Positions 25,542 through 35,050 of a DNA stretch of 64,000 nucleotides are shown here, piece after piece. The notes below the pieces were generated by a model, which worked only from the letters and a program-made list of their open reading frames with translations, searched no databases and was not told where the DNA came from. Numbering within the stretch: position 1 is the stretch's first letter; every line of letters starts with the position of its first letter. Made by a program: the position numbers and the translations under genes. Origin of the DNA: Vibrio coralliirubri (GTDB lineage Bacteria > Pseudomonadota > Gammaproteobacteria > Enterobacterales > Vibrionaceae); contig NZ_AP025471.1 of NCBI RefSeq assembly GCF_024347375.1, positions 1,240,001-1,304,000 of the forward strand, read 5' to 3'.

Positions 25542-26798
25542 ATGCAAAACTTTTTCGAGTTCATGCTCGGCTTATTAAAAGAGCCAGCGATCATGGTAGG
25601 TTTAATTGCTTTTATTGGCCTGGTTGCACAAAAAGCAGATGTTTCTACCATTCTAAAAGGCACAATTAAAACCGTAATGGGTTTCCTAATTTTAGGTTTT
25701 GGTGCTGGCGCTCTTGTTGGCGCACTAAATAACTTCTCAATTGTATTTACTGAAGCATTCGGCGTAAGTGGTGTTATTCCAAATAACGAAGCAATTGTTG
25801 CACTAGCACAAGAAGCATTCGGTTATGAAATGGCTCTAATTATGTTCTTCGCATTCGTTGTGAATATTTTATTGGCTCGTATTACTCCTTTAAAATATAT
25901 TTTCTTAACGGGTCACCACACAATGTTCATGTCTATGCTGGTAGCGGTAATCCTGTCTACAGCTAACATCGAAGGCACTGCTCTAGTTGCAATCGGCTCG
26001 ATCATTGTGGGTTCACTGATGGTTATCATGCCTGCACTTGCTCAAAAATACACAGAGAAAGTGATGGGTACTGATCAGTTGGCGATGGGTCACTTCTCAA
26101 CGTTCTCATACTTAGTATCTGGTTACATTGGTAGCAAGTTTGGTGACACTTCAAAATCAACAGAAGACATCAACGTACCTAAGAGTCTAATGTTCTTGCG
26201 TGATACGCCCGTTGCTGTAGCAACAACAATGGCCATCTTCTTTATGTTTGCTTCAATTGTTGCTGGCGGTGACTTTGTTGAAACAGTATCAAACGGTCAG
26301 AACTGGGTAGTATTCACCTTCATGCAGTCTCTTGTGTTTGCCGGTGGTGTTTACATCGTACTGCAAGGTGTGAAGATGCTGATAGCTGAAATCGTTCCTG
26401 CATTCAAAGGTATCTCTGACAAACTCGTACCGGGTGCAAAACCTGCTCTAGACTGCCCTATGGTATTCCCTGTAGCACCAAACGCGGTACTTATCGGTTT
26501 CCTTTGTTCTTTCGCTGCTGGCCTACTAGCAATGGCAGTTCAAGGTGCGCTAGGCTGGACAATCATTGTAGCTGGCGTCGTTCCACACTTCTTCGTAGGT
26601 GGTGCAGCAGGCGTTTACGGTAATGCGACAGGCGGTCTACGCGGTGCAATTCTTGGTTCATTCACGCAAGGTCTGTGTATCTCTTTCCTACCAATGCTAC
26701 TGCTTCCAGTACTGGGTGGCCTTGGTCTTGAAGCGACAACATTTGCTGACTTCGACTTCGGTGTTGTTGGTCTTATCCTAGGGTGGATTGTTTCATGA
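25542..26798 (+). CDS. ulaA: Ascorbate-type PTS permease IIC (SgaT/UlaA family)
   Basis: 418 residues with about ten membrane helices; family features include the opening FFEFMLGLLKEPAIMVGLIA, ARITPLKYIFLTGHHTMFMS and the late GNATGGLRGAILGSF. It transports and phosphorylates the substrate with the IIB and IIA partners. The stop overlaps the IIA start by four bases (ATGA), indicating coupled translation. No ulaG/D/E/F-like catabolic genes are adjacent. Confidence 0.85.
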   Translation: MQNFFEFMLGLLKEPAIMVGLIAFIGLVAQKADVSTILKGTIKTVMGFLILGFGAGALVGALNNFSIVFTEAFGVSGVIPNNEAIVALAQEAFGYEMALIMFFAFVVNILLARITPLKYIFLTGHHTMFMSMLVAVILSTANIEGTALVAIGSIIVGSLMVIMPALAQKYTEKVMGTDQLAMGHFSTFSYLVSGYIGSKFGDTSKSTEDINVPKSLMFLRDTPVAVATTMAIFFMFASIVAGGDFVETVSNGQNWVVFTFMQSLVFAGGVYIVLQGVKMLIAEIVPAFKGISDKLVPGAKPALDCPMVFPVAPNAVLIGFLCSFAAGLLAMAVQGALGWTIIVAGVVPHFFVGGAAGVYGNATGGLRGAILGSFTQGLCISFLPMLLLPVLGGLGLEATTFADFDFGVVGLILGWIVS

Positions 26799-27244
26799 GC
26801 TTATTCGATTTAATTGGTAACCAAGGTGTTATCATCAACTCTGAAGAAAACCTAACGGTTGATGCTGCGATAGATGTGACCTGTTCAACACTGCTAGCGA
26901 GCAACAAAATCGAAGCAAGCTATGTTGAAGCTATCAAGCAAAAACACAAGGACATTGGCGCGTACTATGTTCTAGCACCAAAGATTGCGATGCCTCATGC
27001 TCGCCCTGAAGATGGTGTGAACGAAGCATCACTGCAAGTAACGGTATTCAAGAAGGGTGTTGATTTAGAGTCAGAAGACAACGGTGACGTTTACCTTTCG
27101 ATTACTCTGGCAGCGATGGACTCAGATAGCCACATCCATACGATTATGGCGTTATCAGAGTTGTTCCAAAATGATGATGACATTGATGCCATCATCGCAG
27201 CGGAAACTGAGCAAGCGATCATCGAGATCTTAAAGCGATACTAA
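26795..27244 (+). CDS. ulaC: Ascorbate-type PTS enzyme IIA
   Basis: 149 residues from the ATG at 26795, which overlaps the IIC stop; an in-frame upstream start would lie inside ulaA. It is of the mannitol/fructose EIIA fold, with the phosphorylated histidine in KIAMPHARPEDGV. It takes phosphate from HPr and gives it to IIB. Last gene of the operon; a bidirectional terminator follows. Confidence 0.87.
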   Translation: MSLFDLIGNQGVIINSEENLTVDAAIDVTCSTLLASNKIEASYVEAIKQKHKDIGAYYVLAPKIAMPHARPEDGVNEASLQVTVFKKGVDLESEDNGDVYLSITLAAMDSDSHIHTIMALSELFQNDDDIDAIIAAETEQAIIEILKRY

Positions 27245-27278
27245 TCTCGATATAAAGATCCTGATAAGCCCCCATTAA

Positions 27279-27306
27279 AAAAGCGATAGCCTCGGCTATC
27301 GCTTTT
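27279..27306. terminator. Bidirectional terminator between ulaC and the HD-GYP gene
   Basis: Twelve-base perfect stem AAAAGCGATAGC / GCTATCGCTTTT with a CTCG loop; A and T runs suit both strands. Confidence 0.9.
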
Positions 27307-27378
27307 CTGTTTCTGGTGCTTGGTCATATCTCATCGAATATGAGTGAAGGCATCACACCTCAAAAGGACTCACTTGCA

Positions 27379-28644
27379 CTAAAACGCGTACATTCGTTTA
27401 TCTGTCGATAATTCAAAGCAATATTGCGCGTGTTTATTAAGGCACTCAAACACTTCTCGATCTAACTTAAAGTTATCAACATAGTCCGTCAAAATAGCGA
27501 GTGTTTCTTCTAGTGTCATACCTGCACGATAAGGGCGAGACTGAGTTAGCGCTTGAAACACATCCACCACAGCAACAATTCGACTGGGTTGATCCAACTC
27601 TTCCGCCGTTTTGCCCATTGGGTAACCCGAGCCATCTAACCTTTCATGATGATTAGATGCCCACTGACAAACCTGAGGTGAACTGAACAACTCCTGCAGT
27701 GCGAATCGAGTGTCCGTTGCATGGCGTTTAATACAGCAATACTCTTCTTCGGTCAGCAAATCCGGCTTATGCAGAATGTCATTAGGTGTTTGCAGTTTGC
27801 CGATATCATGAACTAGCCCTGCTAAATAGAGTTTACGCTGAGTGGTGTATGAATAACCCAGCTGTTTGGCGAGGTATTCTGAAAGCTGCCCAACCTTCAA
27901 AGAGTGCTTAAAGGTAAACGAACTTTTGGTATCAACGACGTTGGCAATAAATTCGGCAAAGGCCACTGTTTCATCCAACGACATCTGTTGAGAAAAGAAT
28001 GGCACAGGCTCAAAATTATCCCTCATGTTCTCGATGTAAGGGATTTCCATCGAGAACCAAAAATCATCCAGATCGACCAACTCACACATGTGTTGAACAA
28101 GGTTGGTTTCGAACATCTCATCGGCTTGTTCAGTCAAACGTTCAATGATGCTCGCTTTACCATCTGGTGTGAGGTTTCCATAACGATCAGAAGAGGTTAT
28201 ACCGTATAGATAATCGACTCTGTCGGCAAGCATCACGATGGCGGCCAGTTCTTTTTCTAACTCGCTGATATGAATAGCCTTTAGTTCAGACCACGGAGTG
28301 TGATGATAAAGCACCGGCTTAGCGAATATAGAAAGAACCGGGCACTCTTTTAAAATTTGATAGCCCTTTTGACAATGGTGATAGCTCGAGTCGGGTACAA
28401 ACCCAGACGTTAAGCTGAGCTGTTCATCAATTTGCGAGACACCACAATCGTGAATCAAGCCTAACGAAAACGCGAGCTGCGCTTGCTCTTCTTCCCACCC
28501 CACACTCAGAGCACATCGATACGCGATGTAGCCCACTCTCTGTCCATGATTTTTACTTTCGAAACCGACGTTATCAAGCGCCTTAGCAATACCGAATAGA
28601 GCCTTCCTTAGGTCCACGGTCACGTCCTGGCAATGTTGATTCAT
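27379..28644 (-). CDS. HD-GYP cyclic-di-GMP phosphodiesterase with two HD domains
   Basis: 421 residues. The N-terminal half holds a divergent HD domain (FSLGLIHDCGVSQID). The C-terminal half is a canonical HD-GYP domain: HSLKVGQLSEYLAKQLGY, LAGLVHDIGKLQTP, KRHATDTRFALQE, NHHERLDGSGYP and VVDVFQALTQSRPYR. The metal ligands and GYP triplet are intact, so it should hydrolyse c-di-GMP. There is no membrane segment. It is monocistronic and the first of the c-di-GMP genes clustered between 27 and 42 kb. Confidence 0.9.
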   Translation of the reverse strand: MNQHCQDVTVDLRKALFGIAKALDNVGFESKNHGQRVGYIAYRCALSVGWEEEQAQLAFSLGLIHDCGVSQIDEQLSLTSGFVPDSSYHHCQKGYQILKECPVLSIFAKPVLYHHTPWSELKAIHISELEKELAAIVMLADRVDYLYGITSSDRYGNLTPDGKASIIERLTEQADEMFETNLVQHMCELVDLDDFWFSMEIPYIENMRDNFEPVPFFSQQMSLDETVAFAEFIANVVDTKSSFTFKHSLKVGQLSEYLAKQLGYSYTTQRKLYLAGLVHDIGKLQTPNDILHKPDLLTEEEYCCIKRHATDTRFALQELFSSPQVCQWASNHHERLDGSGYPMGKTAEELDQPSRIVAVVDVFQALTQSRPYRAGMTLEETLAILTDYVDNFKLDREVFECLNKHAQYCFELSTDKRMYAF

Positions 28645-28870
28645 TATTTAAGCCTAGCATTTTTATAGTTTTTATATATTTAGGCCGCTAATACTAATGC
28701 ATAGCTAATGATTATATACACAACTATTGTAAGGTTTAATGAGTTTCGTGATAGAACTAACGTATCACGAAAAATCCGTGCTACAAGTGGTTGCATATTA
28801 AAAATCATGCGACATTATAGCCTGCCGACTAAGATTCGCTTAAATAAGCAGCCATAAGAAAAGGAAAGAC

Positions 28871-29407
28871 ATGTTTAAAACGGTTATCGACAACGAACTC
28901 TCCATCGCATTGGTTGAAGAGAGCTTCGCTTCTCACTACGCGGAAATCTCACAAAGCCAGAATGAGTACCTAAGCCAATGGCTCGTGTGGCCGCCACATT
29001 GTAAAACCGAACAAGACTTTAGGATCTTCATCCAACGCTCGCTACACGATTATGCGGAAGGGAAAAGCATGACTTGTGCGATCGTGTATCAAGACAAGGT
29101 CGTCGGTAACTGTAGTTTCAATACCATTGACCATGATAAGCGAAAGGTGACCATAGGTTATTGGTTATCTGAGGCCTACCAAGGAAAGGGGATTGTGACT
29201 CGCGTTGTCCAGAAGCTGATTGATATTGCTTTCAATGAGTTAGATATGGAAAAGGTCGAGATATCAGCCGCAACCGGTAACCAAAGCAGCCGTAAGGTTT
29301 GTGAGCGCTTACATTTCACGTTAGAAGGTATCATCACACGTAACGAAAACTTGAATGGTCGCATCGTTGACCACGCTATTTATGGCCTTCATCGCTCTAA
29401 GCTCTAA
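28871..29407 (+). CDS. GNAT acetyltransferase of the RimJ/RimL type
   Basis: 178 residues with GNAT motifs: VTIGYWLSEAYQGKGIVTRV (acetyl-CoA loop QGKGIVT) and the C-terminal VEISAATGNQSSRKVCERL. It resembles RimJ/RimL N-terminal or ribosomal-protein acetyltransferases; the real acceptor is unknown. An AAGGAAAG ribosome site precedes the ATG. The stop codon lies within a run of six GCTCTAA repeats that begins in the last codons. Confidence 0.85.
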   Translation: MFKTVIDNELSIALVEESFASHYAEISQSQNEYLSQWLVWPPHCKTEQDFRIFIQRSLHDYAEGKSMTCAIVYQDKVVGNCSFNTIDHDKRKVTIGYWLSEAYQGKGIVTRVVQKLIDIAFNELDMEKVEISAATGNQSSRKVCERLHFTLEGIITRNENLNGRIVDHAIYGLHRSKL

Positions 29408-29435
29408 GCTCTAAGCTCTAAGCTCTAAGCTCTAA
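29394..29435 (+). repeat. Heptanucleotide tandem repeat (GCTCTAA, six copies) across a stop codon
   Basis: Six perfect 7-bp units. The acetyltransferase stop TAA is in the second unit. Every reading frame meets TAA within three units, so copy-number changes should affect at most the last residues. Confidence 0.95.
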
Positions 29436-29480
29436 GCAGTAGTAACTAAGAAGTCACTAGCTTGTAAATCAGAATATGAA

Positions 29481-29507
29481 AAAGCCACGGTATTAGTCCG
29501 TGGCTTT
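29481..29507. terminator. Bidirectional terminator after the acetyltransferase gene
   Basis: AAAGCCACGG / CCGTGGCTTT, ten-base perfect stem with a seven-base loop. Confidence 0.85.
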
Positions 29508-29545
29508 GTTATTTGACGAGCCTGAACAGCTCTTAAAGCTACAGC

Positions 29546-30895
29546 TTATGCGATCTTAGGAATCACGATACTGAACTTGGCGCCACCATAGTTGCTGTCG
29601 TCGATTTTGATATCCCAAGAAAGCTTTTTAGCCGCCGATAGAGCAATCGCGAGGCCTAATCCCAATCCACCTGTGGTCGACGTTCTGCTTGAGTCTAGTC
29701 GAGAGAACGGAAGGAATACCTCATCACGCTTATTTTCGGGTATTCCAGAACCATTGTCTTCAATCACCACCAGCCAGTTTTCTGAGTTTTCATCTAACGT
29801 TATCCACACTTTGTCTTTCGTGTAATTCCCCGCATTCTTGAGAACGTTATCGAACACCAAGCGCGCCATTGAACAGTCACATTTAATCTTGCACTCTAGA
29901 TGTACCTTAGATTCAAAGGTGACATTCTCTAGTTTCGAGTAACGAATTCGGTCTAGGCAATACTCACGAAGATCGGAGGTCACTTTAACGAGCTCAAAGA
30001 AAGAGTTATCCATGACATTCAACTTCGACAGCATGATGATTTCTGACGTGAGCTCGTTGATATCCTCAATGTAGGTATCAATGTCATCGAAAAGAACCTG
30101 ATGATTATCGGGCGCTCCCCTTCTTAATATATCGGTCGCCAGTTGAATACGACTTAGCGGAGTTCGCACTTCGTGTGGGATAGCTTGAGCGAAGATATGA
30201 CTTTGTTTTACTTTGCTTTCGATCTCTTCAGCCATGAAGTTAAAACTGCTGGCCAAATCAGAAACAGGATGGATGTCGTCCATGTCAGATCGAGTACTAA
30301 GCTTGCCCTTACCAAATTGCTTCTGCTTCTCGACGAGCAACTCTATTCTTTCTTGAAAACGCCTCACAGGTAAGTAAACACTTGCTCCAATCGCCACAAT
30401 CACAGCCAACAACAGCCCTAACAAAAAGTGTCGTTCTGAATCTTCGTACCATTCAATGTCAGGAGAGAAAAAGTCCCCTACCTCACTGAACCCAAAACTA
30501 AATTTAGAGTTTGGTAGCTGAAACACGGCCGAATAGAGGTTGTCATCACTTAGATATATCGGCACACCGTTTAAGGTTGTGTATAACTCACATTGTTGGC
30601 AAGGCGCCTCGCCCGACCAATTCTCCAACAGGCGTAAATTGAAGATATAAAATTGTTGGTAGCCTGTTCTATCGAGCTCTTTATAGAGTGAGTTTTCTTG
30701 ATTGTGTTGACGAACATACTGCTCCGCAAAGTAGATGCCATCATTGAGGAAGGTTTCGATCTCGGTGCGTCGCATGTGCCCTTCACCAAGGTTCAAAAAC
30801 AAAAATATCGTTGCCGACATCCCAGTCACAATCCCAAGGTATAAGCGAGCAAACATCGAAACCGAGCGAAGCTTCGTAGCAATGAACTTACGCAA
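29546..30895 (-). CDS. Membrane sensor histidine kinase, RstB-like
   Basis: 449 residues. Membrane helices at about 17-35 and 160-180 bracket a ~125-residue periplasmic domain with a CQQC motif that could form a disulfide. HAMP follows, then HisKA (AIPHEVRTPLSRIQLA, phospho-His) and HATPase (FDNVLKNAGN, IEDNGSGIP, GGLGLGLAI). The start is a TTG at 30895 inside the end of the response-regulator gene, with AAGGGG ten bases before it, so the pair is translationally coupled. Similarity to RstB is by overall organisation and is tentative. Confidence 0.87.
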   Translation of the reverse strand: MRKFIATKLRSVSMFARLYLGIVTGMSATIFLFLNLGEGHMRRTEIETFLNDGIYFAEQYVRQHNQENSLYKELDRTGYQQFYIFNLRLLENWSGEAPCQQCELYTTLNGVPIYLSDDNLYSAVFQLPNSKFSFGFSEVGDFFSPDIEWYEDSERHFLLGLLLAVIVAIGASVYLPVRRFQERIELLVEKQKQFGKGKLSTRSDMDDIHPVSDLASSFNFMAEEIESKVKQSHIFAQAIPHEVRTPLSRIQLATDILRRGAPDNHQVLFDDIDTYIEDINELTSEIIMLSKLNVMDNSFFELVKVTSDLREYCLDRIRYSKLENVTFESKVHLECKIKCDCSMARLVFDNVLKNAGNYTKDKVWITLDENSENWLVVIEDNGSGIPENKRDEVFLPFSRLDSSRTSTTGGLGLGLAIALSAAKKLSWDIKIDDSNYGGAKFSIVIPKIA

Positions 30896-31577
30896 CCAGC
30901 ATGTACCCCTTGTTGCGAACCGTACGAATCAACTGTTTGTCTTTTGCGTGAATGCGCAGCTTTCGCCGTAACCCAGACACGCGCATATCAATCGAGCGAT
31001 CATTAAACGCGTAATCAATCCCTCTGAATAGCTGACAACACTGGTCTCGAGTCACGACCTGACAGATGTTATTAACAAGAAGGTTTAAGATTTCAAATTC
31101 AGCAGAAGTAAGCTTGAGGTTTTGGCCATAGAGTGTGGCACTTTGAGCAGAGCTGTTGATCACAATATCGCACTGTTTTTCAGCCGTGGTTTCTTGGGTA
31201 GTTGTTACGGGAGTGGCTCGACGCAATAACGCTTCAATTCGCGCTAACAAAGCATGGCCACGAATCGGCTTGGCAACGTAATCGTCCGCGCCAAACTTAA
31301 ATAAGCTGACCTCACTCATTTCATCGGCAGAGGCCGTTAGCACTAAAATCATTCCATTGTAAAACTCACGGGCTTGACGGCAAATCTGCGCGCCGCTCAT
31401 CCCTGGAAGCATCAAGTCCAACAGGACTAAATCAGGTTCAATACTGCGAATCGCTTCAAGTGCCAAGTTCCCTTCATGAACAACGCTAACATTGTAACCT
31501 TCGGCTTCGAGGTAAAGCGTCGTTAAACGAGCTATCTCTTGGTCATCTTCAACAATGAGCACTTTGGTTTTCGACAT
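30888..31577 (-). CDS. OmpR-family response regulator, RstA-like
   Basis: 229 residues from ATG 31577; a GTG at 31586 is an alternative. The receiver has VLIVEDDQEI, the phospho-Asp in LVLLDLMLPG, LTAS and the KP pair in YVAKPIRG. The C-terminal winged helix shows LKLTSAEFEILNLLV, FNDRSIDMRVSGLRRKL and IRTVRNKGYMLV. The last element resembles RstA. It is paired with the downstream histidine kinase. A perfect palindrome (CAGTATATATACTG, 31609-31622) just upstream may be its own operator. Confidence 0.87.
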   Translation of the reverse strand: MSKTKVLIVEDDQEIARLTTLYLEAEGYNVSVVHEGNLALEAIRSIEPDLVLLDLMLPGMSGAQICRQAREFYNGMILVLTASADEMSEVSLFKFGADDYVAKPIRGHALLARIEALLRRATPVTTTQETTAEKQCDIVINSSAQSATLYGQNLKLTSAEFEILNLLVNNICQVVTRDQCCQLFRGIDYAFNDRSIDMRVSGLRRKLRIHAKDKQLIRTVRNKGYMLVA

Positions 31578-31608
31578 TCCTATCACCAGTATTTATTAAA
31601 AGCGAGGG

Positions 31609-31622
31609 CAGTATATATACTG
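31609..31622. promoter_or_regulatory. Perfect palindrome upstream of the response regulator
   Basis: CAGTATATATACTG, 14 bp, lies 32 bp before the start codon of the response regulator and could be an autoregulatory or -10-overlapping site. Confidence 0.4.
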
Positions 31623-31799
31623 GTCATAGATCATCAATGTTGCGATCATAGCCCTACATTTACCGTACGCAAAACATAGTAATCACTTTTGTACATACAC
31701 GTTTACAAAATAGAGAAGCAACAGCCAGTGCGCCTTGGTTTATCAAGGTTTCCTCCTTCAGAGCACATTATTTGCTGTGTTTTAATCGCCTACCACCCG

Positions 31800-31852
31800 C
31801 TTACATTTGCTTTATTTTCTTACGCGCACTTACATTTGAGGCGTTTACAAAA
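31800..31852. promoter_or_regulatory. Cluster of TTACA-type repeats upstream of the periplasmic-protein gene
   Basis: CTTACATTTG (31800), then CTTACGCGCA and CTTACATTTG in direct tandem (31819-31838), then GTTTACAAAA (from 31843). Direct repeats with a 10-bp period are typical of OmpR-family binding sites. The rest of the 31587-32109 gap holds nothing I can name. Confidence 0.4.
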
Positions 31853-32109
31853 CCCAATCAAATCAACTATCCATGCACCAATGATATAACAGTTAATAAT
31901 ACTGAAAAACCCCAACTTATTGGCTAGAAAATTCAAATAAATAGGCTTGCAAGCAAAGGTAATCGATTACTTAACCCCATACTCAGAGCTTTCCATTCTT
32001 CATAGTGAGGTAGATCCTGTTAAGCAATACCTTCTTAAAGTAACATTCATCCAATTAATGAATAGATTCAATATTACGCAATAATCACTTTCACAGGGCC
32101 CATTTTGAG

Positions 32110-32667
32110 ATGAATAAAACGCTTTCATTGTTACTGACCACCACCGCTTTAGTTTCAACACCACTCATGGCTGGCACCAATAAACAAGAAATGGTGAATC
32201 AGATTCAATCGCAAGTCAGTTCTTGGATAGACATTCAGGTCACGCCACAAAACAGCATTATTCAAAAGATGGTCTTCAACTGTGAGTTCTACAGTGCAAC
32301 GCCTTACATTAAGTCACCAGACGGAAGCGAGAGCAGTTCTGGCTCATACCGCTTTTACGCACATAACGGTGTATTGGGCTCGATGACAGAACCCTTCACC
32401 ACTCAACCTCTGCCTGAATTGACGATGTGCCTGAAAGAAGAGTTCGTGGTGACCAACCAAGATGAAGCACAGCTATTATTTGAAGCTATCGAAACGGTCT
32501 ATCCAAACCACTCTATGTTTGATGAGAACTTTCCTAAAGAGATCATCCAACAACCAAATGGTTGGCACTTCATCGACGGAGAGATTTTTGATGATAAGAA
32601 AGGCTATGTCGTCGAAATTACCCCTGAAGGTAAAGTGAACAAAATCATCCGCTCACTGAACCTTTAA
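32110..32667 (+). CDS. Exported protein of unknown function
   Basis: 185 residues with a clear signal peptide (MNKTLSLLLTTTALVSTPLM, cleavage after AMAG-like LMAG). The mature part has two cysteines (NCEFYSATPY and LTMCLKEEF) that may pair, and no recognised domain. Likely periplasmic. It lies between the two-component system and a GGDEF-EAL gene, and OmpR-type repeats precede it, so control by the adjacent response regulator is plausible. A near-consensus GGGCCC region precedes the ATG but no strong ribosome site is seen. Confidence 0.65.
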   Translation: MNKTLSLLLTTTALVSTPLMAGTNKQEMVNQIQSQVSSWIDIQVTPQNSIIQKMVFNCEFYSATPYIKSPDGSESSSGSYRFYAHNGVLGSMTEPFTTQPLPELTMCLKEEFVVTNQDEAQLLFEAIETVYPNHSMFDENFPKEIIQQPNGWHFIDGEIFDDKKGYVVEITPEGKVNKIIRSLNL

Positions 32668-32800
32668 CACGCTGTTTCTTCTGTGGCACTTTGCTGTGCT
32701 TAAGTTCTTTATTGTTCTTAAGCTCTTTCCTGTTCTTTAAAACAGCTTCTTAACAGCGATTAAAGGCCAGAATTCAATTTGATACGCGACGACCGAACAT

Positions 32801-34801
32801 ATGATTTCGGTGGTCGCTGTTCGACAAAAATATCAGTTCACCGAGTTCAATATGATGACCAGTTATCAACCCTTCGAGCATCTCCAGTGTCCAATTTGGA
32901 TATACGACATTGATAATAAAAGAATAACTTGGGCAAACAGCAGCGCCCTGCCTCTGTGGGAGTCTGAATCTCTATTTGAGCTGACATCTCGCGACTTTAG
33001 TGTCGAGATGTCAAAAGCAATCGAAGCGACATTGGAAGAGTACCAAAGGCAATTTCTACGCAACGAAAGCATCAAGACATGGTGGAACTTCACTCCCAAC
33101 TACATTTCGAAGCGTGCATTGTGTCTGTTTTCTGGGATCCCACTGCACGATGGTCGAACGGGTATGTTGGTACAAGTCGTCGCTGAAGAAGGAAGCTTAA
33201 GGCACGACCTCGCTTGCTCTGATGGTGCAAACCTCTCCCTTCTGTTTAATAAGTCGGGAAGCGTAGTGAGTGCTAACTCCGAATTTTTTCACAACTACGG
33301 CTCACCGTTTAGCACCCTATCCGACTTCGTTTCAAGTGAAGAGACAGCAGCACAATGGCTGTTTACCGTGCGTAAAGGCCGAGAGATATTAGAAGAAGTC
33401 AGCTGCGAAATAGATGGCAAGACACACCATTTTGATGTGCAAGGAAAGTGGCTCTTCGATAAAAGCGAACTGCTGTTAAACCTAACCTGTACAACTAAGC
33501 AAAAAGAGAAACTGATAAAAGCCAGGTACAACGCTGAACACGACTGTTTAACGGAGCTTTATAATCGCCGTGGGATCACCAAACTTCTAGAAACCAGCAT
33601 TGCCTATCGCTCACCGTTTGAATTGATGTTTGTCGACCTTGATGGCTTCAAATTAGTTAATGACACTTATGGGCACACTGTCGGAGACCAACTACTCAAA
33701 CAGGTTGGTGAACGCCTTAAAGAGTTGGTTGATGAGAAATGCATGATCGGGCGATTTGGTGGCGACGAATTCATTGTTATTGCCCACACCTGTCGAAATC
33801 AAAATATCCCATTACTCTGCTCTCGTATCATTGATGCATTAAACCGAAGTTTCCATATCAGAGGCATCGGCAGTTTGTCTGTCGGTTGCAGCATAGGTAC
33901 CGCACATTTCCCTGATAACGCGGTTGACCAAGAAACATTGCTAAAACAAGCAGGTATGGCGATGCATCTTGCTAAAGCGAATGGTCGAAACCGCTTCCAA
34001 ACGTTTACCCCAGACTTAGCACAAACCCTACATCGCAAAGTGGAGATCCGCCACCGACTGGCACGCGCCATCGAAAACGACGATCTCAACCTTCACTACC
34101 AACCGATCATGAACACCAACAGCGACAAGGTAAAAGGGTTTGAAGCCTTGCTTCGATGGTCGGACAAAGAGCTAGGTAACATCGGCCCTGATGAGTTTAT
34201 TAGCTTAGCGGAGGAGACAGGACAGATTGTGCCGCTCGGGAAATGGGTTCTTAACTCTGCACTCAAACAGCTATCTATATGGCAACGTGAGTTTGATAGT
34301 GAATTGATGATGAGTATCAATATTTCGAGTATTCAGATGCACGCCACCTTTGCCGAGCAGCTATTAGCAATGTTGAACTTCTATAATATCCAACCTCAAA
34401 GCATCGCCCTTGAGATCACCGAATCTTCCATGATCTTCAAGCATGGTGAAGTCAGACAAGCGTTAAGCGATATTTCTAAATTGGGCGTAGAGCTACACCT
34501 TGATGATTTTGGTACAGGCTACTTGTCGATGTTGCATGACTTACCGATTAGCACCGTGAAACTCGATAAAAGCTTCGTCCACGGTTCACACAAAGGGAGC
34601 AAAGCGATTGTCCAAGCCACCCATGCTATCTGTGAAAAATTGGGGTTGAAAGTGGTTGCTGAAGGTGTCGAAACCGAAACGCAAAAAGCGTTCTTAATCG
34701 ATTGTGGATACGAGTATCTTCAGGGATTTTTATTTAGTAAGCCAATTCCCTCAAATGAAGTCGAAAGTCAGTTTTTGAACGGTCGACAAATCCACAATTA
34801 A
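32801..34801 (+). CDS. PAS-GGDEF-EAL cyclic-di-GMP protein
   Basis: 666 residues; a later start at 32852 (MMTSYQPFEHL) is possible. There is no membrane helix. The N-terminal ~240 residues look PAS-like (CPIWIYDIDNKRITWANSSA). The GGDEF domain keeps FVDLDGFKLVNDTYGHTVGD and GRFGGDEFIVIA, but the I-site position lacks RxxD. The EAL domain is intact: GFEALLRWSD, SINISSIQM, LEITESSMI, LDDFGTGYLSM, VKLDKSFV and VAEGVET. It could both make and degrade c-di-GMP; EAL looks fully competent. Confidence 0.9.
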   Translation: MISVVAVRQKYQFTEFNMMTSYQPFEHLQCPIWIYDIDNKRITWANSSALPLWESESLFELTSRDFSVEMSKAIEATLEEYQRQFLRNESIKTWWNFTPNYISKRALCLFSGIPLHDGRTGMLVQVVAEEGSLRHDLACSDGANLSLLFNKSGSVVSANSEFFHNYGSPFSTLSDFVSSEETAAQWLFTVRKGREILEEVSCEIDGKTHHFDVQGKWLFDKSELLLNLTCTTKQKEKLIKARYNAEHDCLTELYNRRGITKLLETSIAYRSPFELMFVDLDGFKLVNDTYGHTVGDQLLKQVGERLKELVDEKCMIGRFGGDEFIVIAHTCRNQNIPLLCSRIIDALNRSFHIRGIGSLSVGCSIGTAHFPDNAVDQETLLKQAGMAMHLAKANGRNRFQTFTPDLAQTLHRKVEIRHRLARAIENDDLNLHYQPIMNTNSDKVKGFEALLRWSDKELGNIGPDEFISLAEETGQIVPLGKWVLNSALKQLSIWQREFDSELMMSINISSIQMHATFAEQLLAMLNFYNIQPQSIALEITESSMIFKHGEVRQALSDISKLGVELHLDDFGTGYLSMLHDLPISTVKLDKSFVHGSHKGSKAIVQATHAICEKLGLKVVAEGVETETQKAFLIDCGYEYLQGFLFSKPIPSNEVESQFLNGRQIHN

Positions 34802-34870
34802 AGACTTATTTATCAATAAATTAAGTAGTTTGAATACTTCGTAAACAATCGGCTGCTGTGGGTGTGCACG

Positions 34871-34896
34871 CTTACGTATGCTTACATAGCGTTTAA
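34871..34896. promoter_or_regulatory. 10-bp-periodic CTTAC repeats upstream of the prepilin gene
   Basis: CTTACGTATG, CTTACATAGC and GTTTAACAGT follow one another directly. The first two units share CTTACG/CTTACA with the cluster at 31819-31838, suggesting a common OmpR-type regulator. Confidence 0.4.
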
Positions 34897-35050
34897 CAGT
34901 AAGCAAAATGACTAAGCTATTGTTTATAAAGAAATTTCCTTAGAGACTCACACAATAAAACACCAAACCATTATACCCACTAACTGTAATGACTTTGGTA
35001 TTTAGATTACCCTCATTCCGTCCCTTTAGCAGAGCAAATAATCGGTAACC

